Of a DNA stretch of 64,000 nucleotides, positions 17,496 through 26,592 are shown in pieces. The translations under genes were made by a program, and so were the position numbers. Source of the DNA: Amycolatopsis endophytica (GTDB taxonomy: Bacteria; Actinomycetota; Actinomycetes; Mycobacteriales; Pseudonocardiaceae); contig NZ_JACCFK010000002.1 of assembly GCF_013410405.1 (NCBI RefSeq), positions 1-64,000 of the forward strand. Direction: 5' to 3'. The notes under the pieces are model-generated. The model did no database searches. It was given only the letters and a program-made list of their open reading frames with translations, and was not told the DNA's origin. Each line of letters starts with the position of its first letter. Positions within the stretch are counted from its first letter, which is position 1.

Positions 17496-18233
17496 TCAGA
17501 TCGTCGCGCCGCCGTCGAGGACCAGATCGGAGCCCGTCATGTAGGCCGTGTCCGGCGTGGCGAGGAACAGCGCGGCGGCGGCGATCTCGGTCGCGTCGCC
17601 GATGCGGCCGAGCGGCGGCAGGGTGCCGAGGTGTTCGGCACCGTCGCCGAGCTGATTCGTGAGCCTGGCCAGGCCGGGGGTGGCGACTTGGCCCGGGTTC
17701 AGCGCGTTGACCCGGATCCGGCGGGGAGCCAGCTCCGCGGCCCAGGAACGGGCGAAGTTCCGGACGGCGGCCTTGGTGGCGGCGTAGAGGCTCATGCCGG
17801 GCGAGCCGGTGATCCCGGAGATCGAGGCGACCAGGATGATCGACGCGCCGTCCGTGAGCAGCGGGAGCGCCTTCTGGACGGTGAACACCAGTCCCTTCAC
17901 GTTCGATCCGAACGTCGAGTCGAACAGCTCCTCGGTGATCTCCGGCAGCGCGGTCAACGTGCCGCTACCCGCGTTCGCAACCAGGACGTCGAGCGTGCCG
18001 CTGCGCTCGGAGATGGTGGTGAAGACCCGGTCCAGTGCCGCGAGGTCGGAGACGTCCCCGCACAGCCCGACCGTGCTCCCGCCGATGCTCGCGACCGCCT
18101 CGTCGACCGCCTCCGGGCGTCGCCCGGTGAGATAGACCTGTGCTCCTTCGGCGGCGAACCGCCTGGCCATCTCCAGGCCGATGCCGGCGGTTCCGCCGGT
18201 CACCAGAGCAACCTTGCCGTCGAGCTGTCCCAC
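17496..18233 (-). CDS. Short-chain dehydrogenase/reductase
   Basis: 245 residues from GTG 18233, preferred because GGAAGGA lies six bases upstream. An upstream ATG adds 11 residues and runs into the operator. It shows the nucleotide motif TGGTAGIG, the NAG motif (VANAGSG), and catalytic S/Y/K in ASISG...YAATK. It ends with the family's TGSDLVLDGG tail. Classical NAD(P)H-dependent oxidoreductase with unknown substrate. It closely parallels the SDR at 52626, sharing MGQLDG, GLVFTVQK and LPLL-DGAS blocks. A triple half-site lies just upstream. Confidence 0.9.
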   Translation of the reverse strand: MGQLDGKVALVTGGTAGIGLEMARRFAAEGAQVYLTGRRPEAVDEAVASIGGSTVGLCGDVSDLAALDRVFTTISERSGTLDVLVANAGSGTLTALPEITEELFDSTFGSNVKGLVFTVQKALPLLTDGASIILVASISGITGSPGMSLYAATKAAVRNFARSWAAELAPRRIRVNALNPGQVATPGLARLTNQLGDGAEHLGTLPPLGRIGDATEIAAAALFLATPDTAYMTGSDLVLDGGATI

Positions 18234-18266
18234 TGTGTGTCCTTCCGTGACACCGATGATCCCCAA

Positions 18267-18303
18267 AATGTACCTGCTCTTGATACATTACCCGCAAAAT
18301 GTA
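18267..18303. promoter_or_regulatory. Alternating AATGTA/TACATT half-sites upstream of the SDR
   Basis: AATGTA at 18267-18272, TACATT at 18284-18289 and AATGTA at 18298-18303 form two overlapping perfect inverted repeats with spacers of 11 and 8 bases. They lie in an unusually AT-rich patch 34-70 bases upstream of the SDR start and are probably its operator and promoter. The regulator is not known. The adjacent IclR and the Rrf2 gene are candidates. Confidence 0.5.
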
Positions 18304-18433
18304 GCAAAGTTTGTGACATAACTCGCGGCGTGGCTGCCGCTCCGTGTTCCCGGACTCGGTGTCGCTGTCGACTCCGTCGGAACTTCGTTGCGGGTCAAGG
18401 GTCATCGGCCCCGGTCACGAAGTCCGGCTGGAC

Positions 18434-19237
18434 TCAGTGGGCCAGGGCGTCGGTGATCGCGCGGGCGGTCTCACTCACCCAGGCGCCCCATTCCGGTACC
18501 CGTGCGGGGTCGAACCGGATGTCGGGCATCGAGATGGCGACGGCGGCGATGGGATGGCCGGAGCTGTCGGCGACAGCGGCTCCCACCGCGCACACGTTGG
18601 CTCGGTTCTCCGAGATGTTCACGGCGTAGCCGCGTTCCCGGGCCTCCAGGACCTGATGCATCAGATGCTGGGGATCGACACTGGTGTTGGGCATGACCTT
18701 TTCGAGTGGTCGCGCCAGGATTTCCTCGGCCTTGGCGGGTGGAAGCATTGCCAGCACCGCCTTTCCGCCGCAGCTGGTGTGCAGGGCGGTGGTGGCGCCG
18801 ATGGCGTTGAACGTTCGCACCGGGTGGATGGAATCGACCCGGTCGATCAGTACCAGTTGGACGTCGCGGTCGAGGACCGAGAAATGAATGGTTTCACCGG
18901 TGCGCGCGGCGAGTGCCACCAGGTGGGGCTTTGCCACCTCGCGCAGGGACTTGGACAGGGTGTCGCGCCGGGCGAGGGTCAGCAGGCGTGGACTGAGCTG
19001 CCACCGGGTCACGGCACCGTTCGACGTCTGCGCCCAACCTTCCTGCTCGAGGGTCCGGAGTAGGCGCTGCACGGTCGACTTGGGCAGTTCGAGTATGCGG
19101 GAGAGTTCGCCGACGCCGATCGGCCGGTCCTGTGCGGTTAAGGCCTCAAGGACCCGGAGGCCCCGGATGAGGGTCTGGGTTCCGGGCTGGCCGGTTGGCT
19201 GCGGCGCCGGCTCGGCGGCGGGGTCGGTCGTGGTCAT
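18434..19237 (-). CDS. IclR-family transcriptional regulator
   Basis: 267 residues from ATG 19237. An N-terminal winged helix (RGLRVLEALTAQDRPIGVGELSRILELPKSTVQRLLRTL) is followed by the IclR effector domain (VAKPHLVALAARTGETIHFSVLD, ALHTSCGGKAVLAML, ARERGYAVN). It is divergent from the 19454-30440 acyl-CoA operon across 216 bases, so it is the likely local regulator. Family members bind small organic acids or aromatics. The ligand here would be an intermediate of that operon. Confidence 0.9.
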   Translation of the reverse strand: MTTTDPAAEPAPQPTGQPGTQTLIRGLRVLEALTAQDRPIGVGELSRILELPKSTVQRLLRTLEQEGWAQTSNGAVTRWQLSPRLLTLARRDTLSKSLREVAKPHLVALAARTGETIHFSVLDRDVQLVLIDRVDSIHPVRTFNAIGATTALHTSCGGKAVLAMLPPAKAEEILARPLEKVMPNTSVDPQHLMHQVLEARERGYAVNISENRANVCAVGAAVADSSGHPIAAVAISMPDIRFDPARVPEWGAWVSETARAITDALAH

Positions 19238-19453
19238 CGACGTCCTGGTGCTGAGGGTGCGGTCACGTGTCTGGCGGAGGTCCACCGTGGATCTGCTGTG
19301 CCAACCGTATCACTCTTCGGCACGAATGTGCTCCGCAGGTCGTTGCTATCGCGAAGACCGTAGCCAGGGCGTGGTTCTGGAAATCGAAAAGCCCGCGTCG
19401 AAGGGTTGACAGGGGCCAGTTCTGCGCGAAAACTGCCAGTACTGCAAGGTGGC
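19238..19453 (+). promoter_or_regulatory. Divergent promoter region between the IclR gene and the rightward operon
   Basis: No gene. A TTGACA at 19406-19411 is a plausible -35 element for the rightward operon, but no good -10 lies 16-18 bases downstream, so the promoter is only suggested. I see no clean IclR palindrome. Confidence 0.3.
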
Positions 19454-20476
19454 ATGAGCGTGCCACTCAATGACACGGGAGCGTCGTCGATGACATCCTC
19501 GGATCCAGCGTCCTGGCCGCTGATACCGCGCAACAACTCCTTCGAGGACCACTTCGTCGGGCGGGTGTTCGAGCATCACTGGGGTCGCACGGTCCACGGC
19601 TCGGACAACATCGCGTTCACGACGCAGACGCTGGCGTTCAACCCGGTGTATTTCAACCGGGACGCCGCGGTCGCAGATGGACACGCGGACGAGGTGGTCA
19701 ACCCGCTCCTGGTCTTCGCGGTCGTCTTCGGCCTGAGCGTGGAGGACCTCAGTGAGGCGGGCGGCCCGTTCCTCGGTGCCCGCGACATCCGCTATCTGAG
19801 GGACGTGCACCCCGCCGAGACGCTCTACGCCTCGAGCACCGTGATCGAGGCACGCGAGTCGGACTCCCGGCCCGACATGGGAATCGTCACGTGGCGGACC
19901 GTCGGCCGGGTTGCGGCGGGCGATCCGGTCATCGAGTTCCGGCGGACCAATCTCGTCCGCAAGCGGATCGACGGGCGTGACCTCGCGAAGGTGCCCGACG
20001 GATACGCGGAGGACTTCCGGGTGGGCGACCGCTTCCGGCACGCCCGCTCCCGTACCGTGACCGACCTCGACCTCAACGGGCTGACCCTGCTGGTGATGAA
20101 CACCGCCGTCGGGCACTTCAGTGAGCAGGAGATGGCGGACACGCCCTTCGGTGAACGGATCAACTTCGGCGGCCTGACCCTCTCGCTCACCGTCGGGCTC
20201 GCGACCCAGGACACCACCGGACGGGCGGTCCGCGAGGTCGGCCTCGACGACGTCGCTTTCCCCGTCCCCGTCCGGCGTGGTGACACCATCAGCGCCGCCA
20301 CCGAGGTTCTGGCCGTCGAACCGGCCGGTGCCGACGCCGACGTGACGTTCCGCCACCACGGCATCAACCAGCGCGGCGACATCGTCTGCCTGGCCACTCG
20401 CACGGTTCGGGTGCGCACGCGAGCGGCACACGCCGCGTCGCTCACACTCGCCCCCACCGCACCGACCGGAAGGTGA
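19454..20476 (+). CDS. MaoC-type hydratase, mesaconyl-CoA/itaconyl-CoA hydratase-like
   Basis: 340 residues from ATG 19454 with AAGGTGG just upstream. An ATG at 19490 is possible. The length and two-part layout fit double-hotdog MaoC hydratases. The first half has FNPVYFNRDAAVADGHADEVVNPLL, a hydratase signature with D and H. The second half has RINFGGLTLSLTVGLATQD. Family members add water to mesaconyl-CoA or itaconyl-CoA. It overlaps a CitE-like lyase gene by four bases. Together they would hydrate and then cleave a branched C4-C5 dicarboxylyl-CoA. Exact substrate is inference. Confidence 0.75.
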   Translation: MSVPLNDTGASSMTSSDPASWPLIPRNNSFEDHFVGRVFEHHWGRTVHGSDNIAFTTQTLAFNPVYFNRDAAVADGHADEVVNPLLVFAVVFGLSVEDLSEAGGPFLGARDIRYLRDVHPAETLYASSTVIEARESDSRPDMGIVTWRTVGRVAAGDPVIEFRRTNLVRKRIDGRDLAKVPDGYAEDFRVGDRFRHARSRTVTDLDLNGLTLLVMNTAVGHFSEQEMADTPFGERINFGGLTLSLTVGLATQDTTGRAVREVGLDDVAFPVPVRRGDTISAATEVLAVEPAGADADVTFRHHGINQRGDIVCLATRTVRVRTRAAHAASLTLAPTAPTGR

Positions 20477-21444
20477 ACGACCTCGTGACCACGACCCGCC
20501 CGATCCGTCCCCGTCGCTCGTGCCTCGCCGTTCCCGGCAGCAGCGAGAAGATGCTGAAGAAGGCCCAGGGGCTACCGGCCGACCAGGTGTTCCTCGACCT
20601 GGAGGACGCCGTCGCCCCCATCGCGAAGCCCGCCGCGCGTGCCTCCGTGGTGGAGGCGCTCAACCACGGGGACTGGTCCGGCAAGACGCGCGTGGTGCGC
20701 GTCAACGACGCCGACACCGAATGGGCGCACGAGGACGTCCTGCAGGTGGTCCGGGGTGCCGGCGCCAACCTGGACTGCATCATGCTGCCGAAGGTCGAAC
20801 GGGTTGCGCACATCCACTGGCTGGATCTCCTGCTCACCCAGGTGGAGCGGGAGCTGGGCCTACCGGAGGGCAAGATCGGCATCGAGGCGCAGATCGAGGG
20901 GCCTGCGGGGCTCAGCGAGATCGAGGCCATCGCGACCGCTACCGCGAGGACCGAGACCCTGATCTTCGGGCCTGGGGACTTCATGGCCGCGATGAAGATG
21001 CCCGCGCTGACCATCGGTGCGCCGGGCGCGTCTGGGTACGACCCCTTCGACACCGTGCTGATGACGATCGCGATGACCGCGCGCAAACACGGCCTGCAGG
21101 CTATCGACGGGCCGTTTGCGCTGATCAAGGACCTGGACGGGTACCGGGCGTCCGCGGAGCGCGCCGCCGCGTACGGCTACGACGGCAAGTGGGTGCTGCA
21201 CCCGGGGCAGATCGACGCGGCCAACGGCGTGTTCGCACCCAGCCAGGCTGACTATGACAAGGCCGAGCTGATCATCGAGGCGTACGCGCATCACACGTCG
21301 AAGGATGGTGGCGCTCTGGGGGCGGTGATGCTCGGCGACGAAATGATCGACGAGGCCAGCCGCAAGCTCGCGCTTGTCACCGCCGAGCGCGGCCGTCTGC
21401 TGGAGATGGAACGGACCACCAAGTTCACCCCCGAGTCCGCGTGA
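20473..21444 (+). CDS. HpcH/HpaI (CitE-like) CoA-ester lyase, beta-methylmalyl/citramalyl-CoA lyase-like
   Basis: 323 residues from GTG 20473 (GTGA overlap). GTG 20485 is an alternative better spaced from GGAAGG. Fold landmarks: RSCLAVPGSSEKML at the start, FLDLEDAVAP (metal-site E/D), CIMLPKVE, IGIEAQIEGPAGL (metal-binding Glu), FGPGDFMAAM, and WVLHPGQIDAAN near the C-terminus. These mark the Mg-dependent lyases that split malyl-CoA-type esters to acetyl- or propionyl-CoA plus glyoxylate or pyruvate. Length is close to Mcl-type lyases. It is paired with the preceding hydratase. Confidence 0.85.
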   Translation: MNDLVTTTRPIRPRRSCLAVPGSSEKMLKKAQGLPADQVFLDLEDAVAPIAKPAARASVVEALNHGDWSGKTRVVRVNDADTEWAHEDVLQVVRGAGANLDCIMLPKVERVAHIHWLDLLLTQVERELGLPEGKIGIEAQIEGPAGLSEIEAIATATARTETLIFGPGDFMAAMKMPALTIGAPGASGYDPFDTVLMTIAMTARKHGLQAIDGPFALIKDLDGYRASAERAAAYGYDGKWVLHPGQIDAANGVFAPSQADYDKAELIIEAYAHHTSKDGGALGAVMLGDEMIDEASRKLALVTAERGRLLEMERTTKFTPESA

Positions 21445-21487
21445 CCGACGACAACCGTCTCACCGGCGTTCGACGAGGAGCGAGGCA

Positions 21488-22906
21488 ATGACAGTGAGGT
21501 TCGACCACTGGATCGGTGGCCAGAGCACACCCGCCGGTGGTGACGGGCGCCTGAAGACCCGCAGTCCCGCGGACGGGAGCGAGGTCGCCGACATCGCGCT
21601 GGGCACGAAGGACGACGTGGGTAAGGCCGTCGCCGCCGCCTCGGCTGCCGCGACGGGCTGGCGGCGCCGCAAGCCCATCGAGCGGGGCCGGCTCCTCCTG
21701 CGGCTCGCCGCGGCCATTCACGAGCACGCCGACGAGCTGGCTGTGCTGGAGTCGGGGGAGACCGGCAAGTCCATCGCCCAGGCGACCGCGGAGATGATGG
21801 GCTCGGCCGCCTACTTCGAGTTCTACGGCGGCCTGGTGAATTCGCTGCAGGGCGACACCATCGACGTCGGTCCGGGCTTCCACACCTACACGCTGAACGA
21901 GCCGTTCGGTGTCGTCGGTGTGATCACCCCGTGGAACGGACCCTTGAACCAGGCCTCGCGCGGCGTGGCTCCCGCCTTGGCAGCAGGGAACGTCGTGGTG
22001 CTGAAGCCGTCGGAGTTCACCTCGGCCACCAGCCTGGTGCTCGGCCGGCTGGCCACCGAGGTGGGCTTCCCGGACGGTGTCCTGAACGTGGTGACCGGCG
22101 ACGCCCAGGGCGCCGGCGTCGCACTGGTCGAGCACCCCGATGTCCGGAAGATCGCCTTCACCGGCTCGGTCCGGGCCGGGCGTGAGATCGGCCGGATCGC
22201 CGCCGACCGGATCATCCCGCTGACGCTGGAGCTGGGTGGGAAGTCCGCGAACATCGTCTTCGCCGATGCCGACCTCGATCGGGCGGTCCAGGGCTCGCTG
22301 ACCGCGTTCACGGCGAACGCCGGGCAGATCTGTTCGTCCGGTACGCGTCTGCTGGTGCAAGGCTCGATCCACGACGAGTTCGTCGAACGGCTCGTGAGCG
22401 CCAGCCGCTCGGTGCGGGTTGGCGACACCCTCGGTCCGATGACCACGAAGGCGCAGTACGAAAAGGTTCTCGAGTACTTCGACATCGCCGTGACGGACGG
22501 GGCGCGGGCCAGGACGGGCGGGCGGGCGCTGCCCGAGGCCGAACGCGGGAAGGGTTACTACGTGCCCGCGACGATCTACACCGGCGTCGACAACTCGATG
22601 CGGATCGCGCGGGAAGAGGTGTTCGGACCGGTCCTGGCGGTGATCCGGTTCGACGAGGAGGACGAAGCCGTCTCCATCGCCAACGACAGCGACTACGGCC
22701 TCGCCGCCGGGCTCTGGACTCAGGACGTCTCCCGGGCGCTGCGCGTGGCCGAACAGCTCGAGGCGGGTCAGGTCTACGTGAACACGTGGTCGGCCGGGAT
22801 CGAGGCGCCGTTCGGCGGTTACAAGCAGAGCGGTTACGGCCGGGAGAAGGGCGTCCAGGCGTTGCACCACTACACGCAGACCAAGAGCGTGACGGTGGCG
22901 CTGTGA
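21488..22906 (+). CDS. NAD(P)-dependent aldehyde dehydrogenase
   Basis: 472 residues from ATG 21488 with a GAGGAGCGAGG lead. It has the catalytic Cys282 in NAGQICSSG, the general base Glu248 in [12 protein letters not shown], the cofactor loop [12 protein letters not shown] and the PWN motif (ITPWNGPL). It oxidises an aldehyde to an acid. Its place between the CitE-like lyase and the acyl-CoA dehydrogenase suggests that it handles a semialdehyde or alkanal released earlier in the pathway. The leftward operon carries its own, only distantly similar, ALDH. Confidence 0.92.
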   Translation: MTVRFDHWIGGQSTPAGGDGRLKTRSPADGSEVADIALGTKDDVGKAVAAASAAATGWRRRKPIERGRLLLRLAAAIHEHADELAVLESGETGKSIAQATAEMMGSAAYFEFYGGLVNSLQGDTIDVGPGFHTYTLNEPFGVVGVITPWNGPLNQASRGVAPALAAGNVVVLKPSEFTSATSLVLGRLATEVGFPDGVLNVVTGDAQGAGVALVEHPDVRKIAFTGSVRAGREIGRIAADRIIPLTLELGGKSANIVFADADLDRAVQGSLTAFTANAGQICSSGTRLLVQGSIHDEFVERLVSASRSVRVGDTLGPMTTKAQYEKVLEYFDIAVTDGARARTGGRALPEAERGKGYYVPATIYTGVDNSMRIAREEVFGPVLAVIRFDEEDEAVSIANDSDYGLAAGLWTQDVSRALRVAEQLEAGQVYVNTWSAGIEAPFGGYKQSGYGREKGVQALHHYTQTKSVTVAL

Positions 22907-22931
22907 ACGCGGACGGAACGAGGAAGGTGCG

Positions 22932-24083
22932 ATGAGCCTGTTGACCCCCGGCCAGGAAAAGATCCGGGACGAGGCCCGCGAATTCACGACTGCGGAACTC
23001 CTGCCCGTCGCCAACGAGCTGGACCCGCGACGCGCGGACGTCCCGTGGTCGATCGTCGACCGGATGGGCGAGCTCGGCTACTTCGGGATCATGATCGACC
23101 GCGAGTACGGCGGTCTGGGCCTTGGCATGACCGAGTACTGCCTGGTCACCGAAGAGCTCTCGCGAGGCTGGATGAGCGCGGCGAGCATCATCGCCCGGGG
23201 CAACGGCACCGGAGCCGGTGTGTCCGACGCGGCCCGGCGTGCGGACATCCTGTGCCGTCAGGCCACCGGCCAGTGGATCTCGGCCGCCGCCTTCAGTGAG
23301 CCGGAAGCCGGTTCGGACGTCGCCGCCGTCTCTACTCGCGCCGAGCGACGAGGAGACGTGTACGTGCTCAACGGGGAGAAACGCTGGTGCGGCTGGGCAT
23401 TGGCGGCGGACGCGATCCTGGTCCTCGCGCGGACCGCTCCCGGCCGCCGGGAAGGCCTCGACTTCTTCCTGGTGGAGAAGGAGCGCGGCAAGTTCCCCGA
23501 CGGGATCACCGGTACCCCGATCCCGAAGATCGGCTACCACGGCATCACGTCGTGGCAGCTGACGATCACCGACCTCGAGGTGCCAGCCGGGAACATCGTG
23601 TCCGGTCCGGACGGTTCGGCGGGGGACGGCTTCGGGCAGTTCGCAGCCTTGCTCGACTGGGGCCGTCTGCACACCGCGGCCCGCGCTGTCGGCGCCGCTC
23701 GCGGCGCCCTCGAGGACGCCACGGCTTACGCCAAGCAGCGCGCGCAGTTCGGCAGGCCCATCTCCTCGTTCCAGGGCATCAAGTTCCGGCTCGCGGACAT
23801 GGCGACCCAGGTCGCCGCGGCCCGCGCGCTCTACCTGGACGCCGCCGCCCGTTACGACGCGGGCCTCGATTGCCGCCAGGAATGCTCGATGGCGAAGCTG
23901 TTCGCCAGCGAGATGGCCGAGAAGGTGACCAGCTCGGCCATGCAGGTGCTGGGCGGCAACGGCTACACCACCGAGCACGCCGTCGAACGGCACTGGCGCG
24001 ACGCGCGCCTCACCCAGATCTTCGAGGGCACCTCGGAGATCCAGCGCACCATCATCGCCCAGCACTTGTTGCGCGAGAAATAG
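22932..24083 (+). CDS. Acyl-CoA dehydrogenase
   Basis: 383 residues, 25 bases after the ALDH, with GAGGAAGG upstream. Features: FAD-contacting [14 protein letters not shown], the substrate loop [19 protein letters not shown], and C-terminal [30 protein letters not shown]. The catalytic Glu is in FEGTSE, as in medium-chain enzymes. It would introduce the alpha,beta double bond in a CoA ester made by this operon's CoA-transferase. Confidence 0.92.
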   Translation: MSLLTPGQEKIRDEAREFTTAELLPVANELDPRRADVPWSIVDRMGELGYFGIMIDREYGGLGLGMTEYCLVTEELSRGWMSAASIIARGNGTGAGVSDAARRADILCRQATGQWISAAAFSEPEAGSDVAAVSTRAERRGDVYVLNGEKRWCGWALAADAILVLARTAPGRREGLDFFLVEKERGKFPDGITGTPIPKIGYHGITSWQLTITDLEVPAGNIVSGPDGSAGDGFGQFAALLDWGRLHTAARAVGAARGALEDATAYAKQRAQFGRPISSFQGIKFRLADMATQVAAARALYLDAAARYDAGLDCRQECSMAKLFASEMAEKVTSSAMQVLGGNGYTTEHAVERHWRDARLTQIFEGTSEIQRTIIAQHLLREK

Positions 24084-24110
24084 TCCAGCCCACACCGGAA
24101 AGGAACGCCA

Positions 24111-24509
24111 ATGACCGCCGTTTCTCTCAACCTCTCGTCGCTGCAGGGCGAACTCAGCCGAGATCCGGAGTTCCTGCTGCACATCCGCCATTTCACGGCC
24201 CGGATCAAGGTCGTTATCGGCGAGCGGCAGTCCTTCATGATCTCAGTTGTGGACGGGAGCCTCGTCGGCATCGACCCCGTCGTGACGCCGTTCGACTCAT
24301 ACGACATCCAGCTCGCGGGATCCGACGAGCTGTGGGATCTGCTGCTCACCCCACAACCACCGGCGTTCTACCACGACTTCTACCCGGCGATGGTCCACCA
24401 CGGCTTCCGCATCGAGGGTGACATGGAGATGATTATGGCCTTCTACCCGGCGATCCGCAGGCTCGGCGACATCTTCCGCGCCGTGGCGGGGTCGGAGGTG
24501 CCGGCATGA
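24111..24509 (+). CDS. Small SCP2-like protein 1, partner of hydrolase 1
   Basis: 132 residues with no signal or membrane segment. The layout (N-terminal helix, strands RIKVVIGERQSFMISVVDG, a central DIQLAG segment, then HGFRIEGDMEMIMAFYPAIRR) matches small sterol-carrier/SCP2-fold proteins, where a (K/R)(I/V)EGD turn precedes the last helix. It has no residues that look catalytic. It overlaps the hydrolase gene as ATGA, so the two are made together. Clear paralogues at 27477 and 36299 are each fused by the same overlap to a hydrolase. I infer a lipophilic-ligand carrier or obligate hydrolase subunit. The SCP2 assignment is from pattern only. Confidence 0.6.
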   Translation: MTAVSLNLSSLQGELSRDPEFLLHIRHFTARIKVVIGERQSFMISVVDGSLVGIDPVVTPFDSYDIQLAGSDELWDLLLTPQPPAFYHDFYPAMVHHGFRIEGDMEMIMAFYPAIRRLGDIFRAVAGSEVPA

Positions 24510-25390
24510 GCGGGCCCACGAGCGCGCCGGAGGCGCGGCACAGCCGGCTGGCCGATATCACCGGCCGCTACCTCTACCTCGATGTCCTGGGCGTCGAGTA
24601 CCGGGTCTACTTCGAGGAGGCGGGCCATGGCGTTCCCGTGGTCCTCCAGCACACCGCGGGCTGCGACGGACGGCAGTGGCGGCATCTCCTCGAGGATCCC
24701 GACTTCACCTCCCGCTACCGCCTGATCGCCGTCGACCTCCCGTTCCACGGCCGTTCGCTGCCCCCCGTGTCGCAGCAGTGGTGGACCGAGGAGTACAAAC
24801 TCCGCCTCGACTTCCTCCTCGCGTTCTACGCCGCGCTGGTCGAGGCGCTCGAGCTCGACCGGCCGGTGTACGCCGGTGTCTCGCTGGGCGGCCACCTCGC
24901 TCCCGACCTCGCGCTGCACCACCCGGGGCTCTTCCGGGCGGCGATCGGCTTCGGGGCCGCGATCGCCACGCACGGCGCGGACCGCTTCGCTGCCTGGTTC
25001 CACCACCCGCGGATCTCCAACGACTCCAAGCCCGCGATGATGTACACCGGGTGCGCCCCGCAGAGCCCCGAGGCCTACAAGCGCGAGACCGCCTACATCT
25101 ACAGCCAGGGCGCGCCTCCGGTGCTCCGTGGCGATGTGCACTACTACTTCAGTGAGCACGACCTCACCGAGACGGCGAAGACGATCGACACGTCGCGGAC
25201 GGCCCTGCACGTCGTCAGCACCGAGTACGACTGGCCGTCCCCGCCGGCCGGCAGCGCGGCGCTCGCCGCCGAGGTCGAGGGTGCCACGTACACCCACATC
25301 GACGGCGTCGGTCACTTCTCGATGTCGGAGAACCCCGAGGTGTTCAAGAAGCACTTCCTGCCGATCCTGGAACAGGCGGCCGCGCTGTGA
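24506..25390 (+). CDS. Alpha/beta hydrolase 1 of the SCP2-like/hydrolase pairs
   Basis: 294 residues. The nucleophile elbow GVSLGGH has Ser126. The probable acid is Asp in STEYDWPSP and the His in GVGHFSMSENP. Instead of the usual HGxxG oxyanion loop it has HTAGCDGRQWRHL, shared almost exactly with the hydrolase at 27863 and in part with the one at 35445. Other shared blocks are GVEYRVYFEEAG, QQWWTEEY and YSQGAPPV. No signal peptide, so cytoplasmic. It overlaps the SCP2-like gene upstream and the CoA-transferase gene downstream. Likely an esterase, lactonase or C-C hydrolase feeding the operon. The substrate is unknown. Confidence 0.85.
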   Translation: MSGPTSAPEARHSRLADITGRYLYLDVLGVEYRVYFEEAGHGVPVVLQHTAGCDGRQWRHLLEDPDFTSRYRLIAVDLPFHGRSLPPVSQQWWTEEYKLRLDFLLAFYAALVEALELDRPVYAGVSLGGHLAPDLALHHPGLFRAAIGFGAAIATHGADRFAAWFHHPRISNDSKPAMMYTGCAPQSPEAYKRETAYIYSQGAPPVLRGDVHYYFSEHDLTETAKTIDTSRTALHVVSTEYDWPSPPAGSAALAAEVEGATYTHIDGVGHFSMSENPEVFKKHFLPILEQAAAL

Positions 25391-26592
25391 CCGGCGGTCC
25401 GCTCGACGGCGTCCGCGTCGTCGATCTCACCCACGCCCTGGCCGGCCCCTACACCTGCATGCTGCTCGCTGATCTCGGTGCCGACGTCCTCAAGGTCGAA
25501 CCGCCCGCAGGAGACATGGCCCGGCGCTCCGGACCATTTCCGGCGGGCGACACGATGTGCGCGTTCGGCGGGTACTTCCAGAGTGTCAACCGGGGAAAAC
25601 GCAGTATCGTCCTCGACCTGAAAACACGCGAAGGTGTCGTCGCGCTCCGGCAGTTGGTGGCAGAAGCGGATGTGCTGGTCGAGAACTTCACCCACGGGGT
25701 GATGGAGCGTCTGGGGCTGTCCTACGAAACGCTCGCAGCGGACAATCCCCGGCTGGTTTACGCCGCGGTGCGTGGCTTCGGTGACGTGAGGTCTGGAAAG
25801 AGCCCGTACCTGGAGTGGCCGGCGTTCGACGTCGTCGTGCAGGCGATGGCCGGGCTCATGGGCATCACCGGAACCGAGGACGGGGACCCGATCAAGGTCG
25901 GCCCGGGGATCGGCGACATCTACCCCGGCACCATGCTCGCCCTGGGCGTCACCTCGGCGCTCTACGAGGCCCGTGGCACGGGCCTGGGCCAGTTCGTCGA
26001 CGTGGCGATGTACGACGCGATCCTCGCCCTGTGCGAACGCATCATCTATCAGCACACCTACACCGGCGCCGTGCCCAGACCCGAAGGCAACCGCCATCCG
26101 CTGCTCAGTCCGTTCGATATCCTGCCCGCCCAGGACGGCTGGGTCGCGATCGCCGCACCCGGTGACAACCGATGGCGCACCCTCTGCGACCTGATAGACA
26201 GGCCCGACCTCGGTGCCGACCCCGGGCTGGCCACCAACGTCCTTCGCGTCGCCCGGCGGGACGAGGTGTTCGAAGCCCTGGCCGGGTGGACGGCCGGCCG
26301 CACCAAGGACGAGATCCTCGGCGTGCTCGGAGGCCAGGTGCCAGTGGGTGCCGTGCGGGACGCCGCGGAGATCACGGCCGATCCGCACGTCGCCGCTCGC
26401 GACATGGTGATCCAGTTGGAACACCCCGGTGTCAGCGGCACCCTCGGAGTGGCCGGTCAGCCGTTGAAGTTCTCTCGGACCCCGGCGAGGCCGGACACGC
26501 GTGCACCCCTGCTCGACGAGCACGGAGCCGATGTCCGTGACGGACTCGCGCGCGGGCGGTCCGCATTCGCCAGGAGCGGGGTCGCGTCGTGA
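25387..26592 (+). CDS. Family III CoA-transferase (CaiB/BaiF type)
   Basis: 401 residues, GTGA overlap with the hydrolase. N-terminal GPLDGVRVVDLTHALAGPYTCMLLADLGADVLKVE is the family signature. RGKRSIVLDLKT and VLVENFTHGVMERLGLSYE follow. The catalytic Asp is expected in GQFVDVAMYDA. It moves CoA from a donor thioester to a free acid. Here it probably activates the acid produced by hydrolase and ALDH. The parallel step in the leftward operon would be done by the ADP-forming ligase. Confidence 0.92.
   Translation: MTGGPLDGVRVVDLTHALAGPYTCMLLADLGADVLKVEPPAGDMARRSGPFPAGDTMCAFGGYFQSVNRGKRSIVLDLKTREGVVALRQLVAEADVLVENFTHGVMERLGLSYETLAADNPRLVYAAVRGFGDVRSGKSPYLEWPAFDVVVQAMAGLMGITGTEDGDPIKVGPGIGDIYPGTMLALGVTSALYEARGTGLGQFVDVAMYDAILALCERIIYQHTYTGAVPRPEGNRHPLLSPFDILPAQDGWVAIAAPGDNRWRTLCDLIDRPDLGADPGLATNVLRVARRDEVFEALAGWTAGRTKDEILGVLGGQVPVGAVRDAAEITADPHVAARDMVIQLEHPGVSGTLGVAGQPLKFSRTPARPDTRAPLLDEHGADVRDGLARGRSAFARSGVAS

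Noticed and set aside
22308..24191. Leftward open frame of 627 codons opposite the acyl-CoA dehydrogenase
   Set aside because: Antisense shadow. The sense strand encodes a complete ACAD with intact motifs.
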